Source of the DNA: Serpula lacrymans var. lacrymans S7.9
Taxonomy: Eukaryota > Basidiomycota > Agaricomycetes > Boletales > Serpulaceae
Assembly (NCBI RefSeq): GCF_000218685.1
Contig: NW_006763298.1
Location: 816,049 to 880,048, forward strand
Direction: 5' to 3'
DNA length: 64,000 nucleotides
Part shown: positions 46,343-57,562 of the stretch, piece by piece
How positions within the stretch are numbered: the stretch's first letter is position 1
How the letters are laid out: each line of letters begins with the position of its first letter
The notes under the pieces: generated by a model
The model's input: the letters and a program-made list of their open reading frames with translations, nothing else
What the model was told of the DNA's origin: nothing
Databases searched by the model: none
Position numbers and translations under genes: made by a program

Positions 46343-48750
46343 TCCGGACGTGATAAGGCTTCCTTTAGTGTCCTTGGAAAGGTCTGTGTTAGATGGACCG
46401 GTACTTGCTATTCCAGCAAAGAATGTCTTCTCTGTATCAGATGTTTCTTCATAAACCTCAGGAGTGTTAGGTTTCTCCATGGAGTTGTCATGCTGCTTTT
46501 TTCGAGACTGTTCCTCATCTAGAGTCCTTTGATAATCTTGGTTTTTGTCTGCAGGACGGGTCTGGCGACTGCTTCTGCATACTCCTAGGACTTCAGCAGG
46601 CATGACTGCTCTTTTAGGAATTTGTGCAGGTACTCCAGGGAGTAGACACATTTGTGTGTGTGTTGCTCCACTCACTCCTGAAGGTGTTGAATCACTCCTT
46701 GGAGGCATTGGATAACTCCTCGGAGGTGTTGTATGCCTTCCAGAAGCTGATCCAATGAACAGGCTGTTTAGCTGTATTTGGACTTTTTCCACATCAGCTG
46801 GCTGTATGTTGAGGGGCTGTCCTCCCACTGACTGTAACTCTACTTTGGCTTTCCATTCTGAAGATGGCCAGTGTTCAGGTCTTGGTTGTAGAGACTGTTG
46901 TGGAGGGTGTCTTAGCTGATCAGGTGCTCCCACTGCTCTCGGAACATCTTCATGCTGATATGGTTCTATTGCTTGTGGAACATCTCCTTGGAGATGTGGT
47001 TCCATTTGCAATTCATTTGGATCTCAGATCCGAGGGTCAGGATCATCCTCCTCCAATGTTTTTTGGTCTGGATAGTGAGCACTCTCTGGAATGAGTCCCT
47101 CCCACTGATCTGTGCTAGTGTCTAGTCTGTGTTCCAGGGAGCAGTGTCATCCTTTTGTACCTTTCCGGATTCATTGAATATGACATGCCGACTGGAAAAC
47201 ACAGTCCGTTTTTCAGTGTCTAGGAGTTTTTAGGCTTGCTTTCCATGTGTGTAGCCAATCATTATGGCTTTGCGCCCCTTGGAGTAAAACTTCCCTTGCC
47301 TTTTGTCTTTCGGAATCAAGGCATATGCTTGGCATCCGAAAGGGCAAAACAAAGTTGGATCAACTCTCCTTTTAAACAGTATTTCATATGGGGTCTTTCC
47401 ATGGAGTCCTGATGCTGGGCTGCGTGCTGTGATATATGCAGCTGTTTGCATGACATCTACCCAAAATGACTTTGGGACCTTGGAATCATGGAGCATAGTG
47501 GTTGCTAATGTAGCCAATGTCTGATTCATGCATTCTGCAATGCCATTTTGTTCCGGAGTATCTGCAGCTGTAGTTTCTTGGATGACACCATCTCCTCTGA
47601 GTTGATTTTTGAATGCATTGCCAGTATATTCTCCTCCCCCATCGCTCCGGAGGAATTCTGTGTATAGTGGAGTGAAGTTTTCTTCTCCCAAATGAGTCCG
47701 GAAGAATGTTTGGACATCTTCTTTCCATTGCTTGTATTGTTCCAGTGCTTCACTTTTATGTTTTAGGAAATATATCCATGGAAATTTGGAGAAATCATCT
47801 ACAATGATAATCCAGTACCGAAAACCCTCCCTGGAAGTTGGTTTGATTGGTCCTCCAACATCTGTGTGCACAATTTGTATGGGGCGCTTGGCCCAGTTTC
47901 CTCCAGTGGACTTGAAAGATAATTTCTTCATCTTTCCTAAAGCACAAGGTTCACAAAACTCCGGGGTTCCGGTAAGGGTGTCTATGTCCTGGAGCTGTCA
48001 TTTTGTAACCATTTATTGCAAGCGGTCCATTCCAATGTGTCCCATTCTCCTGTGCAATAAATTTACATCTACTACTGCAAAAGCTGACTCCGGGTTGATT
48101 TCGGGTTTTGCTTGGATGTGATAAAGTCCTCGCTTGTGTAATGCAGTGAGGATAAGTTCCTCCTTTTTCCGAACTTCACAAGCATTTGACCCTGCTGGAA
48201 AAAGTGTTGATAACCCCATTTTGGACAATTTGTGGACAGAGACAAGTGCTAACGTGAAGTTTGGCACAAGTAAGACATTTGACAGTGCAATATTGTAGTC
48301 TTTTTTGCCAACAGTTGCTTGTAGGATTACTGTTCCAATGCCAATGGCATTTGCAGAGGATTCATCCCCAAAACTGATTGTCCTCAGAGGATGCAGAACA
48401 TGGTATGTTCCTGGCTCAAACCAGGAGCAGTGAGGAACCATGTGGGATGTTGCTCCGGAGTCAATAATAATTGTTGTTTTGGTCTTATCGGGTTCCAACA
48501 CAAGGTAAGCTTGAATGTGTTTAGCAAGGGGCTTGGAAATATGTACATGTTCCAACGCAATGTGACTCTGTTCCTCCTCGGAGTCAGATCCAGATGATTG
48601 CTCCGCCGTATTTGCCTTTTCCTTCTTCCTTTGACCTTTTCCGGCTGACTGAAGTGTTCGACACTCCAAGGTGTTGTGTGTTTTGGCTTTGTGGAAGTCA
48701 CACCACTTCTCCTCGGATTTGAGTGCTGTTTTGGAACCTCCAGGGGCCTT
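46343..48750 (-). pseudogene. Copia protease, integrase and linker
   Basis: The nucleocapsid knuckle EKWCDFHKAKTHNTLEC is followed by the protease site IIIDSGATSHMV. The integrase begins with the zinc-binding pairs HRRMGH and CEPC, separated by two stops near 48000. Its catalytic acidic residues lie in IVHTDVGGP, LRSDGGGEYTG and PEQNGIAECMNQTL, so the DDE set is intact. A Pro/Ser-rich linker continues to the N gap. Stops are few, which fits a relatively recent element. Confidence 0.85.
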
Positions 48751-48759
48751 CCCTGACTG

Positions 48760-49353
48760 TCATGCAACTTCTGCAGTGATCCGGATCTCAACTGCATCAA
48801 AGGTAAGTTTATTTTCTTCAATCGTGTTGATTACTGATGACTGAAATATTTGCCATTCAGGAGTGCATGGGAGAGATTGGAGAAGAGCGAAGGCCATGGG
48901 TTTGGTATCAACTCCTAGTTTCATTCCGGAGAGGTGTGAATCAATTGTGCAGATTTTTGCAATGTGGTCCTGGATAGGTGATGTCCCATCCCAGGACAAT
49001 TTGGTGAGTTGCTGGAATGAATAGAAGGCCGAGGCAATGTTGGACGTCTGATGGAGTGAGACAAGTTTATCAAATAACTCTTTGGAGCTGGTGAGGTCTC
49101 CAGTCCTCATTAAGAGGGCATCAGAGATGTGGTCCTGGATGATTCCATGTGCCTTCTCATCCTTAAGTATCCAGGTGATCTCAGGATCCTCCGAGGAGGT
49201 AGGTTTTCCTGGTGAGGGCTTAAGCTCCTCTCCAGTAACAACCCGGAGAACTTTTTCCCGACGTAGCTTTGAGATGATCCGGAGTTTCCATATTTGAAAA
49301 TTGTTGGGTCCAGTGAGAACTGGACATGCGGATGTATTGTGTGCTGTGGTCAT
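48760..49353 (-). pseudogene. Copia gag
   Basis: The frame starts MTTAHNTSACPVLTGPNNFQIWK, typical of basidiomycete copia Gag. It contains LFDKLVSLHQTSNIASAFYSFQQL, the UBN2-like capsid helices. It ends at a TGA after ITAEVA, and the sequence continues in the same frame with QSGKAPGG toward the zinc knuckle. The stop is probably a single nonsense change, or less likely a programmed readthrough site. Confidence 0.82.
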
Positions 49354-49422
49354 GGTTCCAAGGTTGCCGTTTTAAATAAGAATTATTTCCTGTGTAGCTT
49401 TTGCGCACCAGGGCTCATAACC

Positions 49423-49744
49423 TAATAAAACTAAGTGAAACTCAGCCACTGCCCGAGAGGCTATAGAAACAACTTTATTATTTACCTAAGTGAAACTACA
49501 ATACATGTTAGTTTAAGGTGATCTCTAATAAATGTAATGTAACATACCTCAGCCACTGCCCGAGAGGCTATAGAAACAACTGAGGTATTCTTATACTAAA
49601 CCCCCTACTACTTATAGTCGGAGGTGCTACTTGCTACAGTATAATGACTCCTAGGAGAACAATGGTTACTCCATGGAGTGGTGGCTATGCTCCATGGAGA
49701 ACAATGGCTGCTTTGGCAGAGACCGGGTTTATCCGGTTTTGTCA
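49423..49744 (-). repeat. Copia 5' LTR
   Basis: This LTR has 322 bp. Its length equals that of the other LTR plus a 55-bp internal duplication minus a 20-bp deletion, which accounts exactly for the difference. The primer site lies directly inside it, toward gag. Confidence 0.9.
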
Positions 49745-50473
49745 TCCACCACCACTTAATGGTACAATACTAATGAACAGTAAATCTGGAAACTTTTGCT
49801 TTAATCTTAGTCCCTAATATTTTTCTCCGCTTCATTTCCAACCAAGGTAGTATTCCAACAACTCACAACCAGCACCAGGCTTTGAACTGTAGTACTTCAC
49901 TCAATATGATCGATTGGCCTTCAAATGTAGCGTCAAATATTCAGAGAGAGCCTGTATAACATGCATGAGTTGAATGAAAGTGTTGGTTTACCTGTTCCTG
50001 TAGCGGTCACAAAACAGCACATTCCCATTCCTGCCATCAATAAGGCTCCCAATTACTTCTAGTTGGTAGTCATGTATCATGGGGCATCCGGGTATCAATA
50101 ATGTATCAATTAAGTATATGGCCTTCATACTGCAAGGCAAAAATACAAAGGTAGATTGGCCATATTTGCAGGACTGAGCGACATTGAGTTGGATTGCTTC
50201 GACAGACACGGCAATATGGACGCGACATGTCTGTTTGTCCCCACACATGACTTGCTTAGGGAGATTCCTGTACTATGGTTTTTGTCCTCACTTTGGATGC
50301 AGACTATGCTCTACTAAGGTACTGCAATCTCAGTTTCAAATATTTCAGGTGTGCCACACTCAAAATCATGTTCAACCACTGATAGTGCCGAACAGAGCTC
50401 CAACTCGGCTTGTGTAACCTCTGTGACGTCCGAATAGCCCACCCCATCCGAACTGACGGTTAACAACAGTAAT
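49745..50473. other. Repeat-island edge, decayed element
   Basis: A coding-like minus stretch near 50248-49988 (SMKAIYLIDTLLIPGCPMIHD) is not recognised. The stretch 50428-50470 matches 43343-43386 in inverted orientation, which could be one terminal inverted repeat of a DNA element into which copia inserted. Confidence 0.4.
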
Positions 50474-53205
50474 CTTTACAGACCGACAGTGGTCTCATTT
50501 TCACGGCCGTGTCCCGGTATCGCACTGTAGTCGGATCAAAGGACTCCATTTACAAGTAAAACACGGACGGACTGTAAATTTATTATTGCCGGACTATTGG
50601 GTTGGGTGTGTAGATATTGTGCCTTGAGCGCTTGAGCTTGAGAATCTTGTACGCACACGGAAAAAAACTGTTCGGTATGACCGCGGCCCTGACTTGAGTT
50701 TGTCTTATTTGTGATGGAACCTGCCCAGGAGAGGCTTCTGACAGGCCTTCGAAGGCCTGGGAGCTTCCGCGGCGGCGGGACCTGCCTCTTTGAATGACCG
50801 ATGTTTTCTCCCTTCCATACAGATTGATGATCTGCTTAGAGGAGACTAGAGTCTTTGCTTGTCCCGACCGTTTCTCGAAAAAACTTGAAGACGTGATGAT
50901 CACTCACACTATCCCATCATACTGCCATCTGAGACGTTTTGCTGGTATCAGGTTCGTAACGAGGAAGACGAAGCTGAGGCTACAGCTACTCAAGTAGGCT
51001 TGATTTGGCGCATTGAAAGGATAGCGCTGCTCGAAAGGGAGCCCTGAGTCCATTCTACAGGCTGGCACAACTGACCTGGCACAAGTGTTCAGTTAGACTA
51101 GCGCATCATGATGATCATGATGGCAAAACGGCGTACCGTTACACGTACACGTGGTGCGTATTACGTCTATCGGTATCAAAGTGCGTAAAGCTTAAAGCAT
51201 CTGTCAGGTGCCACAAAAAACCACGCGAGCGAAAACGAAGCCAAAAAACGTGCTTCCACGTGCGCCGCACGCGATCTTTGGACTTCGTTTTAGATTCGTC
51301 CATCTTTGGTGATCCCCGGTCGGATAATACGTCGAAAGTGATATAGAAACAGAAATACATGATGTGAGAAAAGCTTTTCCAAACCCAGGAAAAGTAGTAA
51401 CTTGCCTGTTTGAGCGGACAGTCGTGAATGCAGCTGTGCTATATGAGTTCTCGGGCACATTCGAATCTCTAGGGGCCAAACACATTTTAAAGGGCCAGTC
51501 TGCTGAAGATGGTTTTCATTCCCCTAAGGTTGCACACCCACAAACGCTACTGTCGTATGTAACACTTCCCATACTTTCTCTTCACCTCGTATGACAATAT
51601 TTATGTCTAACCCCAAAACTGTTCTAGTTATTTTACCAGCCAACATTACCAGCAATGGGTGCCTTCCCGTCTCGCTCACGTGGTGAAGTGCGCGAAAGCG
51701 ACCAACTTGGCACATCACTCAGTTCAAGGCCTCACCATGGTGCACAAGCACCCAACTCAGCCATCAATGTTACAAGCCGCTCATTCTACTTTGGATTTAT
51801 CGTAGTGCGGGGCACAGACAATGGTCCAGGTACTCTCGATTATCTACCTGAAGGGATAGTTTATAACATCTCCCCCAATACCTCCCCCAATACCTAGTGG
51901 TGCAGTCACTCCCGCCTGCTAGTGGGCCAAACCATATGCACACGGAACATAGTCCAAGAGGGCTAGACCACCCACACAATCAGAGTCAACCCACCTAGTA
52001 CGTGCCTACATTTCATCCGTCAAGAAGACAATCAGACAACTGACCATAACATCTCCTATCACTACAGCAGAAACTGGGGAGACACCATATAGAAAACATC
52101 CAGCATTCGTGCAATGCGAGATGTATACCATATAATATGTGCCCGTTGGTTTGCAAGTTGAGATTCAAGCTTAACATTATGAAGAATGTTACGTTGGATG
52201 CCGGTTTCGATGGTAATGGAGCTGCAAATATTGGCAATTTCTTTCCTGTGTGCAAAGATCAGATACCACAAAGTTATAATAGCTCAACGGACTTGAAACC
52301 ATTTTGATAATGAATAATCATCAGACTAGTATACACACACTTCAAATCCTTAGCCCACGGATATCATTCCATCATCTATATTGATTATATTGAACACAAC
52401 GCTGTCCGTGGAACTTGGTACATCTTTATCTGAAAAAACGCTTAGCGAGGCATTAAATAGAGGTAGCATTGACCCAGTAGCCCACGTATCGCTACAACCT
52501 ATCAAATCACGTCCTCGATTCTTCCCGCACACCTGCCAGCAACAAATTATGTCTCCAGTAGCCGCCAGAAATGCCATGACACCAGCCACCTGATGTTTGA
52601 AAGCAACGATGAACCACAGCTACAGCTAGACTTCTGAGTAGCTGAAGTGCTACCGTTCGTTTAAATCTTATCTTTTTCTCATTGCGCATTGGCATACTTC
52701 CTATTTTACAATCATGGAAAAAGATCACTTTCGTCGTGAGCAGTATCACATAGTACAGACCAAATAATGTGACTGCACCTTTAGAATGGAGCCACAACGG
52801 TAAAAAATGACGGTGAGCAGAGACTAAATACTGTGGCTGGATCCCCAATCGTTCCCAACGGTTCATGGATTTTTTAATATTTGACGTCGCATGTTTTAAA
52901 TAGGAGAATCCGGGTGCTGTGGAGTGAGTGTAGAGAAAGGGGGTAATTACGCGGCTATTCACCGGTCGTTCAACTTTGTGGATGTAAGAGACAGAGACGA
53001 GGTGCCAAGAGAAGACGAGAAAAGCAAAGGATAATGGGCGTTCAAGAGGTTTGATTTATTTTTTTCTATAATCCCAGTCGTATCGCATCGCATTCTCGAG
53101 CTTAGCATTTTCCCAAAGTAAGCCACCAGTATATGGGGAGGTAGAACAAAGAAAGAAGGAAGAAAGTGGAAGAAAAGTGGCTACCACTCGTCGCCCTCGC
53201 CCTTC
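50474..53205. other. Long region without a supported gene
   Basis: Several frames of 60-150 codons exist on both strands (for example minus 52507-52962 and plus 51364-51594), but none shows a recognisable motif or joins to others by clear introns. A fast-evolving small membrane protein cannot be excluded around 52.0-52.9 kb. Confidence 0.35.
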
Positions 53206-53988
53206 TCACCCGATCTCATGTTCAGATAAAAGCTGTCCCACCAACGCCAATACATAAATCAAAACGAAGGTGCAAATCAGGTCACAAGGAGAAGATCAAC
53301 CGATCAGTAAATGGAAAATTGCAAGAAGACGACCGCGACAGCGCTTACCATGTTTGGAATCCCGTTCGAGATGGGGTAGATATGTTTACAATTCGAGCAG
53401 ACCATCGCACCTTCGGTGATGTGAATCTAATTCAGGAGAAGTGAAATAAGTGAGGAAAAGACATAAAAAAGCGAAAGATGAAGGTAAGAGACAAAGAAGT
53501 AAGGGATCGAAAACCCAAAGAATTGACTAAAAGAAAAGAAAAGAAGGAGAGCTGAATGTGAGGGTGGAAGAAGACAGGAATGTACCTCGAGCAATACGTG
53601 GTGTAGTTTTTGAAGGACATCGTCGTCTGTCATCTCTGGTTGTTCCGGGGGCAGCGACGTATCGCCCACCTAGTGATTCGTCGTTAATCATTCATCGTCC
53701 ATCAAGCCATCAGTCGTCATAATCAGCATAGCTTTACGAAAATGACAAAAAGGCGATCCTAGAGCGTATCGCTTTTGAAGGCACATCATGAATGGCGTCT
53801 CTCACCTGTTTAGCAGCATCCACTAACGCGCCCCACTCCAGCCTCGGCAGGAGGTTGCGCACGAAATCAGGGTTAAACTCGGCCTCTTGGAGCTCTATCT
53901 GCACATCTTGGAATTGGAGAGGAAAGTTGTTGGTCGTGCAGCCTTTGACGTGGCAGGCGAGGAGGTTATGCGTGATAAGGCGCACCAT
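53206..53988 (-). CDS. TRM112: TRM112-like methyltransferase activator
   Basis: Four exons give 123 aa: 53806-53988, 53586-53669, 53349-53426 and 53206-53232. All joins are in phase 0. The start MVRLITHNLLACHVKGC and the end ISNGIPNM...LLSEHEIG match Trm112 end to end. The zinc-ribbon cysteines are in the N-terminal CHVKGC and in MVCSNCKHIYP. Trm112 is the small partner that stabilises several methyltransferases acting on tRNA, rRNA and translation release factor in nucleus and cytoplasm. Its start lies only 169 bp from that of the exosome gene on the other strand. The last coding exon is just nine codons and would be missed by simple frame calling. Confidence 0.95.
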
Positions 53989-54157
53989 GGCGAGCCTTTA
54001 CAAGTGTGGTTGGAGCAAGAAATTATATTATCGGTTTGCAGGTGTGATCTAATCGAGGATTGCTAAATTTGCAAAAAAAGCTTGATATTACTATTACATC
54101 CGAAACTTGGCTTGAATCAAATCTAAGTGCTTCCTCTGCATTCGTCCACACAGAACT
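53989..54157. promoter_or_regulatory. Short bidirectional promoter of TRM112 and RRP45
   Basis: Only 169 bp separate the two start codons on opposite strands, so both 5'UTRs and promoters must lie here. No TATA box is evident. Coordinated expression of the two RNA-metabolism genes is plausible. Confidence 0.6.
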
Positions 54158-55460
54158 ATGCGTCCTCCTTCGCCATCCATACCTGAAAAAGAGTTTCTTT
54201 ATAACGCCTTGAAAGAATCTCTCCGCCTCGATGGGCGTCAGTTTCTCCATACACGAACACCAAGTCTCACATTTGGCCCCGAGCTAGGATGGGTCGAATG
54301 TGCTATGGGCGACACACGGTTTGTCTTTTTCCCTTTCTTTTATCACCCTTTTCCCTTTTGCTCTAGTCTTAAAATTCTCACTCTCACCTTTCTTCCTCTC
54401 TCACCATGTATATACGCATACAACTTCCAGGGTGATCGCACAAGTTGACGGCAAGATGGTCAAACCACTCCCTGAGCGGCCGTTCGAAGGGATGATCACG
54501 ATTCATTCTGAGATATCTCCCATGGCATCTAGCGAGTATGAACCCGGTCGGTAGGTACGTGACATCGCTCGTCAGTTCCTCCCGCCTCACCCAAGGTTCT
54601 TATCCCACTCATCGTAACGGCGTCACCTACATTGCACATGCTCTTCGTTCCTGCGTTTTTCTAACCCAGGCCGTCAGAAGAGGAAGTCATCATCACCCGA
54701 ATGCTAGATAAAGTCATACGGAGAAGTGATGCTGTCGACAAAGAGTCGCTTTGTGTCTTGGCAGGACAACGCGTGAGTCTTCTCCCATGCCCCGTCGCTT
54801 TATGCGCTGCTTTTACGATTGTGTGCGAGTTACTGACATGATAACGATAACGAATAAACGCGGGATTGGTAAAATTTCAAATCTAAAACTGAATAATAGG
54901 TCTGGCATCTTCGTCTGACGATTCACTGTCTCGCCGATGCTGGAAACATGCTTGATTGCGCCTGCCTGGCAGGTATCGTCGCCCTCAAGCATTTCCGAAG
55001 ACCAGAAGTAGAAGTTATTGGCGACGAAGTAACAATTGTACGTTATGCTCCCTCTTCACACCTTCCTCCTCTCTGAAATTATCCACTCCATCGCATTTCA
55101 CAATTCACATTTCAATATCTCAATTCTTCACAGCACGCTCCAACAGAACGAGCCCCCATCCCTCTCGCAATCCACCACACCCCATATTGCTTCACCTTCG
55201 CCTTCTTCCCCGACCCCACCATCCGCCCCGTCGTCGACCCAACACTCCTCGAGCAAAGACTCAGCGCTGGCTTACTCACTATCGCCCTCAACGCCCAGCG
55301 CGAAATTTGCGTTTTACAAAAAGCTGGGGGAACCCCCCTCGCGCCTAACGAGATCTCCAACGTAGTTCGTATTGCGGTGGGACTGGCGAAAGATCTAGAT
55401 CAGCTCGTCGAAGCCAGGTTGCTAGAGGATTGGGAGGGTAGACATGTGGAAGTACGATGA
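54158..55460 (+). CDS. RRP45: Exosome subunit RRP45 (RNase PH fold)
   Basis: Five exons give 282 aa: 54158-54318, 54431-54550, 54670-54772, 54900-55037 and 55134-55460. The first exon reads EKEFLYNALKESLRLDGRQF, followed by MGDTRV and ERPFEGMITIHSEISPMAS. ITRMLDKVIRRSDAVDKESLCVLAGQRVWHLRLTIHCLADAGN-like sequence then matches Rrp45/EXOSC9 closely. Rrp45 forms part of the six-subunit ring of the RNA exosome, which threads RNA to the catalytic subunits in nucleus and cytoplasm; the subunit itself lacks catalytic activity in eukaryotes. The length is near the family norm. It shares a promoter with TRM112 and is convergent with the peroxiredoxin gene, 296 bp away. Confidence 0.94.
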
Positions 55461-55756
55461 GATGAGGTGCGTTGACAAACTTCCTCTTCACCGTCGAATT
55501 CACCCGTGTGCTCATCGCGTTTCTGAATAGGAAAGGGGAAAGATTGCTCAAAACTTGCTTGATATATAGCAACGACAGTAGATGATTAACATTATATACG
55601 AAGATACAGGTTTTAATTGGGACCAAAAAAATGGGGTTGAGATGCAAAACGTTACTGCCAGTTCAGCATCCAGGAATGATGTTTCGTGACTCTAGTATTG
55701 AGTCGTCTATGGGCTCAACTTAATGAGATTCTCTACACCCCTCTAACATCTAATTC

Positions 55757-56733
55757 CTAATCCACGCGAGCACGCTTCTTCGCTGATCCGTTCGTACCAT
55801 TGGTGTGGCCATTGCTCTCAGGTTCACCAACAGTGGCAAAATACTCGAGGGAACCTTGAGGGTTGGGCTTGATGGTCTTCGAGCCTTCCGTCCAGCCCAA
55901 CGGGCACACCTCACCGTGAGCATCCTACAAATTAACATAAAAGCATAGTCAGAACAAAACCTCCGCGGGGGTTGTCTCAATCTTACCGTAAACTGGAAAG
56001 CCTTCACGAGCCTGATAGTCTCCTCTACTGAGCGACCAACAGGCAAGTCGTTCACTGTCATCTGTCTATATAAACATCACGAATGTCAGCATTTCTGGGT
56101 TCGCCACATCATACTGAGAAGGGAAGACTTGCCTCACGATACCCTTGGGGTCGATGACGAATAGCCCACGCAACGCGATGCCCTCCTTCTCGATCAGGAC
56201 ACCATAGTCCCGGGAGATGCTCATGCTCTTGTCAGCAACGAGAGGAAGCTTAAGGTCGGGTCCGAGACCACCCTGCTTGCGTGGCTGTTGCGACCATGCG
56301 AGATGTGAGAAATGCGAGTCGGTCGAGACGCCTGAGCACATAGATAGGGTTGTATGAGAAGGGTTTATGTAACCCGACAATGGAACGAGAGAACGTACCG
56401 AGTACCACCGTTCCTATCTCTTTAAACTGAGCCAGCGCATCATTGAAAGCCAATATTTCGGTGGGGCAAACGAAGGTAAAGTCACTGAGCATAGTCATAA
56501 GCCATCGGGTTCAGAGCACTGCTGCGACATGTACTTACAGAGGGTAAAAGAAAAGAACAACCCTGTGAGAGAGTCAGAAAGACGAAAATAACACGCGTGT
56601 GCCGTTTCTACTGGCAAAGGAACAAAACGCACCACTGTCCCAAGAAGTCCGACAATGAAACATCCTTGAACTGACCTTCAATCACAGTCGTGGCAGTGAA
56701 AGAAGGAGCTGGCTGTTGAACGAAGGCTACCAT
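55757..56733 (-). CDS. Typical 2-Cys peroxiredoxin with basic C-terminal tail
   Basis: Six exons give 218 aa: 56633-56733, 56539-56562, 56399-56484, 56133-56331, 55987-56065 and 55757-55924. The peroxidatic Cys is residue 48 in [10 protein letters not shown] and the resolving Cys is residue 170 in [12 protein letters not shown] at 91-94 and YF at 191-192 are the pair linked to sensitivity to over-oxidation. The enzyme reduces peroxides using thioredoxin. The product matches Tsa1-type proteins but extends beyond the usual end with a Ser/Asn/Gly linker and AKKRARVD, a candidate nuclear localisation signal. The second exon is only 24 nt. The fourth intron uses a GC donor with a perfect AG|GCAAGT context; no GT donor keeps the frame. 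Confidence 0.94.
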
Positions 56734-57562
56734 GGTGAAAGAACGCGTCAGACGATGGGTGAAGCGAAATGAAAGCACAAAATATGGATGGGTCGCGCCA
56801 TTTGCACAAAAATATTGACGCGTTGTTTGTCTCTATTTCTCTGTTCCACGGCCCATATTCTAGTCCCAAATAGGAAGGAGTTGTAGAATGTTCGTCGAGA
56901 TGAGCGCGCCAACGCTACCCAAACGCATGCTCTCGATACGCCCCGCACAAATATTCACAGCTCATAGATGAGGCAATGCTTTAACTTTTTGAGACGTAGA
57001 CAAGCCCACTTCAGTGATCCGTCAAATCGACCCTGGATGTCACTCTCAGATCCGTCAAGTGCATTGAACATCGAGTGGCTTTGCTCGAGGCATTCCCATC
57101 AACACCAGGAATCAAATTTAATCTTAACGGTGCGACTTTTTCTGTGCATTTTCATTAAACCACCGCCCCAATCTGTCTTCCCGGTGCACCACACTGCACA
57201 TGATGGAGATGGGCTTAAATTGGCACACGCGCTGTGATCGCGCCGTTCCTTGATAGGGGCTCCAGATTGGCGCCTACCCAAAGGCGAATGGTAGATGGAT
57301 CTGGAATCTAGCTACTGTCAATGACGTTTGCAGTCTCGCTTTCGTATGGGACAACAGCCGTAGCCATGTATTAAGGAAGCATTTGTAGCTACAGAACGTG
57401 GTATCCATAGTCTAGCGACTTTTGCTGAGGTGGTACCGTAATTAGAAATTGGTATAATAATATTAAAAGTCTCTCATGGCAAATTCGTATCTTGGATACC
57501 TCTACTGACAACTCCCCCTCCCTTACACACCAATGTCCCAGTGGTTTCCTCGACAACCACGT
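56734..57562. other. Intergenic region with peroxiredoxin promoter
   Basis: No gene is supported on either strand. A plus frame at 56968-57237 has no recognisable domain. The left end must carry the promoter of the minus-strand peroxiredoxin gene. Confidence 0.4.

Larger units (their letters stand above)
43806..49744 (-). mobile_element. Ty1-copia retrotransposon, nearly complete, with both LTRs
   Basis: TCCAC flanks the element on both sides (43801-43805 and 49745-49749). The order on the minus strand is LTR, primer site, gag, protease, integrase, reverse transcriptase/RNase H, polypurine tract AAGTGGGAG, LTR. Integrase before reverse transcriptase defines the copia type. The primer site AGGTTATGAGCCCTGG is complementary to the anticodon arm of initiator tRNA-Met. 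A 570-N gap removes the linker and the start of reverse transcriptase. A few nonsense codons and one shift make it defective. Confidence 0.92.

Noticed and set aside
51364..52962. Possible membrane-protein gene
   Set aside because: Hydrophobic frames are present, but no consistent splice model or known family could be found.
54956..55365. Two long plus frames in the RRP45 region
   Set aside because: They are other frames or run through an intron of the spliced gene, which joins perfectly without them.
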